In this document: positions 8,796 through 16,375 of the stretch, one piece after another | Layout of the letters: the number at the start of each line of letters is the position of its first letter | How positions within the stretch are numbered: position 1 is the first letter of the stretch | Source of the DNA: CAVYXZ01 sp965223835 | GTDB taxonomy: Bacteria > Chloroflexota > Anaerolineae > Aggregatilineales > Phototrophicaceae | Length of the DNA stretch: 64,000 bases | Reading direction: 5' to 3' | Assembly: GCA_965223835.1 (NCBI GenBank) | Contig: CBDCXQ010000001.1 | Span: 2,046,001-2,110,000 of the forward strand | Notes under the pieces: generated by a model | The model's database searches: none | What the model was told of the DNA's origin: nothing | What the model saw: only the letters and a program-made list of their open reading frames with translations | Program-made: the position numbers and the translations under genes

Positions 8796-9821
8796 ATGAC
8801 AAAACTCAAGTTGCTCATCGCTTCCTACCTGGAACCAGAACTCGTCGAAAAGATTGCGACCACTGTGCCAGAGGTCGACGTGCTGTATTACCCTGAATAT
8901 ATCGGTCAGCCTCGTTATCATGCCGACCACACCGCACCGATTGAACGAAGTCCAGAGCAAGAAAGGCAATGGCGCATATTGCTTAAAGAAGCGGACATAC
9001 TTTTCGATTTCGACCATAGTCATCGCACTGATTTGCCTGACCTGGCCCAAAATCTTAGGTGGATTCAGGCGACCAGTGCTGGTATCGGCCAATTTGTTAA
9101 ACGGATGGGCTATGCTGAAACTACTGATTGGATATTTACCACCGCCAGCGGTGTCCATTCCCGCCCGCTGGCCGAGTTCGCGATGATGGCGATGTTGATG
9201 TTCACTAAAGACTATCAATATCTTGAACAGAGTAAAGCGAACCAACACTGGGAGCGCTATGCTGCGGGCGAACTCGCCAGAAAAGTGGTTGGAATAATCG
9301 GACTGGGCAATATCGGTCGAGAAGTGGCCCGACTCGCCAAAGCATTCGATATGCGAGTGGTTGGTAATAAGCGCAATCCAGTTGGGTCAGTGCCGCACGT
9401 CGATGCCGTTTTTGGAGCGAATGATCTAGCCGGATTGCTGGCTGGCCTGGATTTTCTGGTGCTGGCGTGCCCGCATACCCCGGAAACAGACAAACTTATT
9501 GGGAAGACGGAACTTGCAATGCTGCCAACCGGCGCTGTGCTGATTAATATCGCGCGCGGTTCGGTGGTCGACCAATCGGCGCTAATTGCCGCGCTCGAAT
9601 CCGGACATCTGGCGGGGGCTGCACTGGATGTCTTCGATCCTGAGCCGTTGCCGCCTGACAATCCTCTTTGGCGGATGCCGAATGTTATCATCAGCCCACA
9701 TTCGGCCAGTACTGCTGATACTGAAAACAGTAAAATTGTGGATTTGTTCTGTACGAATCTGAAGCGCTATCTCGCGGGCGAACCGTTATTGAATGTCCTG
9801 AATACTGAGCTGTTGTATTGA
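8796..9821 (+). CDS. D-isomer-specific 2-hydroxyacid dehydrogenase
   Basis: 341 residues, the normal family length. The NAD-binding domain shows VVGIIGLGNIGREVA, and the catalytic triad is visible: Arg in LINIARGSVVDQ, Glu in FDPEPLPPDNPLW and His in IISPHSAS. It interconverts a 2-oxoacid and a D-2-hydroxyacid (glyoxylate/hydroxypyruvate reductase-like). The start ATG at 8796 has CAGGAG a few bases upstream. It is followed 35 bases later by a DinB-like gene on the same strand. It may reduce the 2-oxoacid that comes from sugar-acid breakdown by the neighbouring oxidoreductases, but the substrate is not determined. Confidence 0.92.
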   Translation: MTKLKLLIASYLEPELVEKIATTVPEVDVLYYPEYIGQPRYHADHTAPIERSPEQERQWRILLKEADILFDFDHSHRTDLPDLAQNLRWIQATSAGIGQFVKRMGYAETTDWIFTTASGVHSRPLAEFAMMAMLMFTKDYQYLEQSKANQHWERYAAGELARKVVGIIGLGNIGREVARLAKAFDMRVVGNKRNPVGSVPHVDAVFGANDLAGLLAGLDFLVLACPHTPETDKLIGKTELAMLPTGAVLINIARGSVVDQSALIAALESGHLAGAALDVFDPEPLPPDNPLWRMPNVIISPHSASTADTENSKIVDLFCTNLKRYLAGEPLLNVLNTELLY

Positions 9822-9856
9822 CACCTGCCGTTACATATAGATTGGGAGCAAGCCGA

Positions 9857-10360
9857 ATGAGCAGAATTCCAAAATCGTGGATGATATCCAGTTTGAAGAA
9901 GTCGCATCTGGTGTTTTTAGCCACTGTAGGCGACGTTTCACAAGCACAGGCGCAACAGCTTCGCGATGGTCCAGATGGCTGGAATATCCTGGAAATCGTC
10001 TGCCATGTACGCGATTATCAGGAAATCTTCATGGAGCGGTTACAGCGCATGATTGAGGAGGATCGGCCTGCATTGAAACCATATGACGAAGCCGCCCGCG
10101 AAGCCCTTGTAATTGATAACCAGTACGCCCAGCAGGAGCTGCGCACCGTGTCTCAGGATTATGTCCAGATGCGACAGGCGTTTATTGCGCTGGTATCCGG
10201 GTTGGACAAGGCCCAGCTTGAGCGCGTCGGCTTGCACCCCATGACTGGAGAAATTGATCCGACGGTCACGATTTTTCACACGGTTATGCATGATATTGAT
10301 CACGCTGAGCAGATTGCCCGCGTTCGGGGTCTGCAAATGCGTAGTATTGAGACCTACTAA
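9857..10360 (+). CDS. DinB-like (YfiT/DinB four-helix) metal-binding protein
   Basis: 167 residues, mostly helical. The layout is that of the DinB_2/mycothiol maleylpyruvate isomerase-like superfamily: a first His in VCHVRDYQ near residue 50 and a C-terminal MHDIDHAEQI carrying two more potential metal ligands. Members bind a divalent metal and some act as thiol-dependent transferases or isomerases; many are uncharacterised. The ATG at 9857 follows GGGAGCAAG; an in-frame TTG at 9818 would overlap the upstream gene and is less likely. It is in one unit with the D-2-hydroxyacid dehydrogenase. The specific function is unknown. Confidence 0.75.
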   Translation: MSRIPKSWMISSLKKSHLVFLATVGDVSQAQAQQLRDGPDGWNILEIVCHVRDYQEIFMERLQRMIEEDRPALKPYDEAAREALVIDNQYAQQELRTVSQDYVQMRQAFIALVSGLDKAQLERVGLHPMTGEIDPTVTIFHTVMHDIDHAEQIARVRGLQMRSIETY

Positions 10361-10726
10361 ATATAAACTGTGAATGATTGACCCAGGAACCACAATCAGC
10401 CCTTCATTTTTGTCTACTTTTGACATATTTCGGCGCGTCATTCGCTGTTAGTCTTGTTTGTGTGAGCAGCATGCCTAAAGCTGAGACTAGATGAAGCATT
10501 GACAATGTATTTCAGAATGGATAATCACCCATCAGCGCCGAATCCACATAGACCGGTTAATACCAATTTTTGACTTTGGGGTGACTACTTGGCTATATTT
10601 GTTGTTCCTGGGGCATCAAACCAGCTGTGCAATTGCTGCTATAGGGTGCATCTTCTGTACAGTTGGTGAATGCTTGAAGCAATCTTATATGTATGCGGTT
10701 GAAGTTTTGCTAGCATGGAGGTGGAG
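10361..10726. other. Intergenic region upstream of peptide-type ABC operon
   Basis: About 365 bases without a gene. It holds a candidate promoter, TTGACT (10570-10575), 18 bases, TATATT (10594-10599), roughly 130 bases before the binding-protein start. Nothing else was recognised; no coding remnant was seen by eye. Confidence 0.4.
10570..10599 (+). promoter_or_regulatory. Candidate promoter of the peptide-type ABC operon
   Basis: TTGACT and TATATT are separated by 18 bases, on the coding strand of the operon that begins at 10727. Confidence 0.4.
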
Positions 10727-12322
10727 ATGAAAAAATTTACACATTATTTGCTTATCATTTCGATATTGCTCTTTGGGCTGGCTATCGTACCAGTTGCTGC
10801 CCAGGGACAAACCGAATTGACTTATGCAACCCGGTTTGTTCCTGACACGCTCGATCCAAATGTGACATTCTCGTCTGGTGTTGAGATCATCGTTGGGCAC
10901 ATGTTCGATACGCTGGTCTATCAAGAGCCACTGGGGACATTTCTTCCAGGATTGGCAACCGAGTGGACGGTGAACGAGGACGCTACCGAATATATCTTTA
11001 CACTCCGCGAGGATGTGACATTCCATGATGGCACGCCGATGAATGCTGAAGCGGTCAAGTTTACTTTTGATCGCATCGTGGATCCCGAAACCAACTCGCA
11101 AATGGCATTCAGTTTCATTGGTAGCTCTACTTACCAGGAATCTGAAGTCCTCGACGAATACACTGTCGCCGTGAGATTCAACTCATCGAATGCTGCTTTT
11201 CTTGATGGTCTCTCGCATCCGCAACTCGGACCCGTTTCCCCGACAGCGGTTGCGGAACTGGGCGAGGACTTTGGGATCACGGGCGTAGTTGGCACCGGGC
11301 CATTTATGCTTGAGTCTTATATTCCAGAATCCGAGGTCGTTATGGTCCGCAACCCTGACTACAATTGGGGGTCTGAAGAAGTTTTTGGGCGGACCGGACC
11401 GTCTGATCTTGAGCGCATCGTTGTGAAGATCATCCAGGAACCGGCTACCCGTCTGGCGGCGTTGGAAAGTGGTGAAGTCGACATCATCGACAGTGTGCCG
11501 GAGATAGACTTTGCTCGACTGGATGAAGACCCGAACTTTAACGCGTTGCGCTTCGCACAAGCCGGAAGTGGTCATTCTTTAATGTTTAATTTCGAAAAGT
11601 CGCCGACAGATGAGTTGGCCGTGCGTCGTGCGATCAGTAATGCCATCGACAAAGAAACCATGATGGATGTCGTGTATAGCGGTTTGCCAACTCCCGGTTG
11701 TAGCCCCTTGACCGATATCATGTTTGGTTTTGACCCGGCAACGTGTGACTACTTCACCTATGACCCCGAGTTGGCTGGTCAGATTCTCGACGAAGCGGGC
11801 TGGGTGATGAACGAAGAAACTGGAATCCGCGAACGTGATGGTGAGCCACTCGTGGTTCAACATTATTATCCCCAGCGGCCCAATGACGAAGCAATTGCCC
11901 AGTTCATCAGCGAAGATATGCGGGCGATTGGCATTGATTTCCAACTCAATGGTTCCGATATTGCTGCCTATCTGGAAGCGGTTCGGTCGAGCCAGCATAA
12001 TACACAGGGCTGGTGGGATACCCAGACCGACCCGGACGGTGTGATGCGTACGTTGTTCCATTCATCAAACGCTGGTGGCGGCACCAACCGCAACAACTAT
12101 CGCGATGATGAGATGGATATGCTGATTGACACCGCGGTTGGTATTGCTGACCCTGACGAACGTGCTGCCGCTTATGCCGACATCCAAAGAAAATGGGCGG
12201 ATGACGCGATCATGGTATTCTATGATAATCCGCTCGTGCTGTTGGCATCGGTACCCAATCTCGAAAATGTGGTGGTTCTTGACGGTTGGTCGCCAAACTT
12301 CTATGGGTCTAGTTTTAGCTAA
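10727..12322 (+). CDS. ABC transporter substrate-binding protein, family 5 (peptide/nickel/oligosaccharide type)
   Basis: 531 residues. MKK followed by a hydrophobic stretch ending in VPVAAQGQ is a Sec signal peptide. The mature protein has the SBP family 5 order: ETLDPN-like segment (TLDPNVTF), FTLREDVTFHDGTPM, VGTGPFML, and a C-terminal part with repeated aromatic segments. The frame opens at 10715, but that ATG precedes the ribosome-binding site GGAGGTGG (10718-10724), so 10727 is the start. It is followed by a hairpin and two permease genes. The ligand may be a peptide, but relatives also bind oligosaccharides, and the downstream Gfo/Idh and SDR genes make a sugar-like ligand possible. 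Confidence 0.93.
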   Translation: MKKFTHYLLIISILLFGLAIVPVAAQGQTELTYATRFVPDTLDPNVTFSSGVEIIVGHMFDTLVYQEPLGTFLPGLATEWTVNEDATEYIFTLREDVTFHDGTPMNAEAVKFTFDRIVDPETNSQMAFSFIGSSTYQESEVLDEYTVAVRFNSSNAAFLDGLSHPQLGPVSPTAVAELGEDFGITGVVGTGPFMLESYIPESEVVMVRNPDYNWGSEEVFGRTGPSDLERIVVKIIQEPATRLAALESGEVDIIDSVPEIDFARLDEDPNFNALRFAQAGSGHSLMFNFEKSPTDELAVRRAISNAIDKETMMDVVYSGLPTPGCSPLTDIMFGFDPATCDYFTYDPELAGQILDEAGWVMNEETGIRERDGEPLVVQHYYPQRPNDEAIAQFISEDMRAIGIDFQLNGSDIAAYLEAVRSSQHNTQGWWDTQTDPDGVMRTLFHSSNAGGGTNRNNYRDDEMDMLIDTAVGIADPDERAAAYADIQRKWADDAIMVFYDNPLVLLASVPNLENVVVLDGWSPNFYGSSFS

Positions 12323-12352
12323 CGACTCAGGCGCAAACTTATGTTGAAAAGC

Positions 12353-12382
12353 AAAGCAGCAGTCGAAAAATACTGCTGCTTT
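12353..12382 (+). terminator. Stem-loop between binding-protein and permease genes
   Basis: AAAGCAGCAGT (12353-12363) pairs with ACTGCTGCTTT (12372-12382) around an 8-base A-rich loop, an 11-bp perfect stem. It lies 30 bases after the binding-protein stop and 34 before the permease start. It most likely protects the upstream mRNA or partly terminates, giving more binding protein than permease. Confidence 0.75.
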
Positions 12383-12415
12383 TGCCATCAATTTTTGTTA
12401 AATCGTGTGTAGATA

Positions 12416-13339
12416 ATGACCAAATATCTCATAAATCGCTTGCTTCAGGCTGTGCCTACGGTGGTGTTGGTCACCATCCTGGTGTTTATGATGTTGCATT
12501 TTACACCAGGTGATCCCGCACAGGTTTTCCTGGGTGATAAGTTGAGCACGCCCGAAATGCTGGAGCGCGTTCGCGAAGATATGGGACTCAACCGGCCATT
12601 GCATGTGCAGTATCTGAGCTACATGGGGAATGCGCTGCGGGGTGATCTTGGACGATCACTCATCACCAACATCCCGGTGGGAGACAGCATTATGCAACGT
12701 CTGCCACATACCCTGGAGTTGACCATCGCCTCGATGTTGATCGCAACGATTCTGGGCGTCGGACTTGGCTTGTTGGCCGCATTACGACACAATACACGGG
12801 TTGACACCGGTGCCATGATTATTGCCCTCATCGGCATCTCTATGCCAGTTTACTGGTCATCGCTGCTTGCCATATTGGTGTTCTCGGTTGCACTCCAATG
12901 GTTACCGCCAATTGGTCAGGGGAGTTTCGACCGCTTAATTATGCCGGCGCTGGCACTGGCGCTGGTTTCAATGGGCGGCATGGCCCGCATGATGCGTTCA
13001 AGTATGCTTGAGGTGCTGAGTGAAGACTATGTGATGACGGCCCGTGCCAAAGGGTTGTCCAAGCAAATCGTTGTGCTGCGCCATGCCATGCGTAATGCCT
13101 TGATTCCTGTCATTACGATCCTGGGCCTTTCTTTCGGCAGTCTGCTGGGTGGTGCTGTATTAACCGAGACGATCTTTGCTCGTCTTGGTATCGGGGCGAT
13201 GTATGTCAAAGCTGTTCTCCAGAAGGACTTCACCCTCGTGCAAGGGACTACTTTATTTGTTTCACTGGCCTATGTGCTGGTGAACATCGTGATCGACACT
13301 ATTTATGTATATGTAGACCCGCGAATTCGCTATGACTAG
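12416..13339 (+). CDS. ABC transporter permease, DppB type
   Basis: 307 residues. The N-terminus LINRLLQAVPTVVLVTILVF is the first transmembrane helix and HFTPGDPA is the usual periplasmic DppB motif. About six membrane segments follow, with the coupling-helix (EAA-like) region EDYVMTARAKGLSK. It forms the membrane channel with the product of 13332-14228, which overlaps it by 8 bases, so translation is coupled. The start has only a weak ribosome-binding site. No dppD/dppF-type ATPase genes are found in the operon, so the energising subunits must be supplied from elsewhere. Confidence 0.92.
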   Translation: MTKYLINRLLQAVPTVVLVTILVFMMLHFTPGDPAQVFLGDKLSTPEMLERVREDMGLNRPLHVQYLSYMGNALRGDLGRSLITNIPVGDSIMQRLPHTLELTIASMLIATILGVGLGLLAALRHNTRVDTGAMIIALIGISMPVYWSSLLAILVFSVALQWLPPIGQGSFDRLIMPALALALVSMGGMARMMRSSMLEVLSEDYVMTARAKGLSKQIVVLRHAMRNALIPVITILGLSFGSLLGGAVLTETIFARLGIGAMYVKAVLQKDFTLVQGTTLFVSLAYVLVNIVIDTIYVYVDPRIRYD

Positions 13340-14228
13340 CGCCTCAAATACCCTGACGGACGTTGCGACGCTGGAAAATGCCGCCCCTCAGCGGGGCTTC
13401 CGGCATTTTGTGCGGCGTGCCCGACACAGCTCGAATGTCGTGGTTGGGACCATTGGCCTTATCTTCATCGTGCTGGTCGTGATTCTCGCGCCTGTCATTG
13501 CACCCTTCGACCCAATCGAACAATTTCGCCGTGAGCATCTGAGGTCGCCCGATACCGTCTACATTTTTGGAACCGATAATCTTGGACGCGATGTGTTTTC
13601 GCGGGTGCTGTATGGTGGGCGTATCTCGTTACAGGTCGGTATCATCTCGGTGGCTATCGCCTCCATTGCCGGTACGTTGCTGGGGTTAATTTCGGGTTAC
13701 GCTGGTAGATGGTCAGACATCATCATCATGCGTTTGGTTGATGTTTTATTGGCTTTTCCTAGCATTTTGCTGGCACTTGCCATTATTGCTGTTTTAGGCC
13801 GCGACCTGCGTAACGTGATGCTGGCGGTTGGAATCTCAGCTTTACCCACTTACATCCGAGTTGTCCGTGCCAGCACATTATCCGTTAAGCAAATCGACTA
13901 TGTTATGGCAGCGCGAACGATTGGTGCACCGGCCTGGCGTATCTTGCTCTTCCACATTCTGCCGAATGTGTCGGCACCAATCATCGTGGTTTCAACCAAC
14001 GGTATTGCGGGGGCGATCATCACGGGCGCTGCGTTGAGTTTTCTGGGATTAGGCCAGCAGCCGCCAGATCCTGAATGGGGCTTGATGCTTAGTGAGGGCC
14101 AACGGGTGATGCGCAATGCCTGGTGGGTGACGACTTTTCCGGGGGTTGCGATTATGATTACGGTCCTGGCGATCAATTTGTTGGGCGATGGTTTGCGCGA
14201 TGTACTTGACCCACGCCTAAAAATCTGA
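13332..14228 (+). CDS. ABC transporter permease, DppC type
   Basis: 298 residues with the DppC-specific N-terminal part (IAPFDPIEQF, FGTDNLGRDVFSRVLYGGR) followed by the permease domain and the EAA-like loop IDYVMAARTIGAPAWRILLFH. The C-terminus ends LLGDGLRDVLDPRL, as is typical. It starts inside the end of the DppB-type gene and is followed 32 bases later by the Gfo/Idh gene of cassette B, which suggests that transport and oxidation are expressed together. Confidence 0.92.
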   Translation: MTSASNTLTDVATLENAAPQRGFRHFVRRARHSSNVVVGTIGLIFIVLVVILAPVIAPFDPIEQFRREHLRSPDTVYIFGTDNLGRDVFSRVLYGGRISLQVGIISVAIASIAGTLLGLISGYAGRWSDIIIMRLVDVLLAFPSILLALAIIAVLGRDLRNVMLAVGISALPTYIRVVRASTLSVKQIDYVMAARTIGAPAWRILLFHILPNVSAPIIVVSTNGIAGAIITGAALSFLGLGQQPPDPEWGLMLSEGQRVMRNAWWVTTFPGVAIMITVLAINLLGDGLRDVLDPRLKI

Positions 14229-14260
14229 GCCTATTGTCGCGGAATTGGGAGGTGGAACGG

Positions 14261-15424
14261 ATGCCTGATAAGCTGCGAGTCGGCGTCATCGGGGCCGGGC
14301 AGTGGTCCAACCGAGCGCATCTACCTGGTTTTGCCCGCTCTCCTTTATGTGAACTGGTTGCGTTATGCGATCTCAACCGCGATCTTGCCACGCAAAGTGC
14401 TGAAGCCTTCAACATTCCGCATGTTTACGCGGACTACGAGGCATTGCTCGCTCGTGAAGATATTGACGTGATTGATATCTGTACCAGTGCGACGGTCAAT
14501 GACCCGGATAATCATGAGCGGTTGGCGCTGGCTGCTCTGGAAGCGGGTAAACACTGTCTCTGTGAAAAGCCAGTGGCGCACGATTATCGCAATACGTGGC
14601 AAGTTCATAAACTCGCCACCTATAAGGGCTTGAAAACAAAGGTGGGGCTGACCTTCCGTTATGCCCCGGCCATGCAATACATGCGCGAGTTAATCGCTGA
14701 CGGCTTCATCGGCGACCCCTATATCTTTAACGGCTTCGAGCAGAACTCCCAGTTTATCAGCCCTGACCAACCCGTCACCAAGCCAGAAATGATCTATGAC
14801 ACGGCGGCTGATGACATCCATGTCTCGTCTGTTGAGCACTATGGTGCACCCATCATCGATCTGAGCCTGTGGTTCATGGACAGCAATATCAAGAGCGTGG
14901 TCGGGACTTTGCATAATTTTGTACCCTATCGCACGATGCTGGATGGTCAAAAAGTGCGCACCAATATCGACGATGGGGATGTTTACATCGGCGAATATGA
15001 ACATGGCGGCTTTTGTACCATTCAGTCCAGCTATGTGACGGTCAACAGTTATCCGGGGTTGGAAGCACGCGCTTACGGCTCCAAGGGGGCACTGATCTGT
15101 CGGCTGGGCGCGGAACTGGAAGGCCAGCAGGTCCTCAAAAAATCGACGAGTCCAGAGGCGTCCGAAGTTGCGTATGTGCCGGTGACTATTCCAGAGCGCT
15201 TTTACCCACCGGGGTATGCGGTTGGCGAACCGTGGCCGTCGATGTTTTATGCCAACCTGGTGCATAATTTCATGGGTGAGATCGTGAACGGCGGCGAAGA
15301 AAATCAGGGCAATTTTGCACAGAGCGCGCGGGTGCAGGAGATTATCAACGCGGTTGAGTTATCCCACCGCGAACGCCGCTGGGTCGATTTGCCGCTCGAA
15401 CCAGAGAACATTATTGAAGCTTGA
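14261..15424 (+). CDS. Gfo/Idh/MocA oxidoreductase, cassette copy B
   Basis: 387 residues, paralog of the minus-strand gene at 6326-7474. It has LRVGVIGAGQW (nucleotide-binding), CLCEKPVAHDYR (EKP motif) and the same altered signature DLSLWFMD with Trp where the catalytic His is expected. The ATG at 14261 follows GGGAGGTGG; the TTG at 14234 lies before that site and is rejected. Residues from about 200 to the end are nearly identical to copy A and a short block near residues 127-157 also matches closely, while the rest of the N-terminal half is diverged. It is in the same run of genes as the ABC permeases and the SDR that follows. Confidence 0.88.
   Translation: MPDKLRVGVIGAGQWSNRAHLPGFARSPLCELVALCDLNRDLATQSAEAFNIPHVYADYEALLAREDIDVIDICTSATVNDPDNHERLALAALEAGKHCLCEKPVAHDYRNTWQVHKLATYKGLKTKVGLTFRYAPAMQYMRELIADGFIGDPYIFNGFEQNSQFISPDQPVTKPEMIYDTAADDIHVSSVEHYGAPIIDLSLWFMDSNIKSVVGTLHNFVPYRTMLDGQKVRTNIDDGDVYIGEYEHGGFCTIQSSYVTVNSYPGLEARAYGSKGALICRLGAELEGQQVLKKSTSPEASEVAYVPVTIPERFYPPGYAVGEPWPSMFYANLVHNFMGEIVNGGEENQGNFAQSARVQEIINAVELSHRERRWVDLPLEPENIIEA
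14860..15404 (+). repeat. Inverted repeat arm B (near-identical to 6331-6875)
   Basis: The plus-strand copy of the ~545-base near-identical segment within the two Gfo/Idh genes, with an additional matching block at about 14636-14735. It can support recombination with arm A, either conversion or inversion of the intervening ~8 kb. Confidence 0.85.
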
Positions 15425-15477
15425 TGTGTTGCGTCTTACTATCAAAATATTGGATATGATCGATTCAGGAGATTCAA

Positions 15478-16287
15478 ATGACTGAACGGCGCTTTGAAGA
15501 CAAAGTAGTCGTTGTGACCGGCAGTGCTGGTGGCATAGGTCGGGCGATGATTGAAGCCTTCGTTGCTGAGGGAGCCAGGGGCGTCGTTGTTGATGTTAAC
15601 CAGGACTGGGCAGAACAGCTTGGCAAAAATTTGCGGACAGCGGGTGCGGACGTCATGGTTAGTATTACCGATGTCCGTGAAGCTAATCAGGTGGGTGCAC
15701 TGATGCAATCGGTCGTGGACCGCTACGGGCGTGTTGATGTGATGGTGAACAATGCTGGAATCGGCGCGCACGAAAAAGTGGTCAATCTTGACGAGGATGC
15801 CTGGGACAATGTGATAGATGTGCAACTCAAAGGCACCTTTCTCTGCTCGCAGGCGGCGGCTCGTCAAATGATCGAGCAGGGCGGTGGGGCACGGATTATC
15901 AATATTGGTTCGACTGCTGCCACAAATGCGCGGGTTGCAGCAGCCCCGCACTGTGCGTCAAAAGCTGGCATCGTCATGCTCACGCGTGTCATGGCTTTGG
16001 AGTTAGGCGAATATGGAATCACGGTAAATTGTGTCAGTCCCGGTTTGACGGATGTTTCCGCTACCTCACAAACGAGTTCACCACCACCGGAATATATTAA
16101 ATCATTTGTAAGTAACGTGCCCATAGGCCGCCGAGGACGTGGAGAAGAAATCGCCGATGCAGTGTTGTTTCTTGCTTCTGAGCAGGCCAGCTACATAAAT
16201 GGTCAAAACCTCGTGGTTGATGGGGGCTACGGTGCGGGCAAATTGAGTCTGCCGGTGCCTGCACGCGACAAGGTTTCGGAGCAGTGA
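15478..16287 (+). CDS. SDR-family protein with His in place of the catalytic Tyr (copy B)
   Basis: 269 residues, paralog of the SDR at 5457-6287 but without the near-identical blocks seen in the Gfo/Idh pair. It has VVTGSAGGIGRA, NNAGIGA, a Ser in NIGSTAAT, and HCASK where YxxxK is expected, so the catalytic Tyr is again His. The C-terminus GQNLVVDGGYGAGKLSLP is close to copy A. It lies 53 bases after the Gfo/Idh gene, with CAGGAGA before the start. Both cassettes keep the same gene order, which suggests that the two enzymes act on one substrate. Confidence 0.88.
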   Translation: MTERRFEDKVVVVTGSAGGIGRAMIEAFVAEGARGVVVDVNQDWAEQLGKNLRTAGADVMVSITDVREANQVGALMQSVVDRYGRVDVMVNNAGIGAHEKVVNLDEDAWDNVIDVQLKGTFLCSQAAARQMIEQGGGARIINIGSTAATNARVAAAPHCASKAGIVMLTRVMALELGEYGITVNCVSPGLTDVSATSQTSSPPPEYIKSFVSNVPIGRRGRGEEIADAVLFLASEQASYINGQNLVVDGGYGAGKLSLPVPARDKVSEQ

Positions 16288-16375
16288 GGCCAGACGTTTA
16301 GTCTCTCACCCCTTTGTATAGTCGAACATCATTAAACAAATGATGGTGACAATTTCTGCTCCCGCCAAACAAGGA

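Noticed and set aside
14690..15265. 191-codon open frame antisense to Gfo/Idh copy B, with a closely similar one at 6470-7045 opposite copy A
   Set aside because: The similarity only reflects the near-identical coding DNA of the two Gfo/Idh genes; no ribosome-binding site and no family resemblance.
16327..16345. CATCATT...AATGATG hairpin between convergent SDR and amidase genes
   Set aside because: The 7-bp AT-rich stem is too weak and has no T run, so it was not called a terminator.
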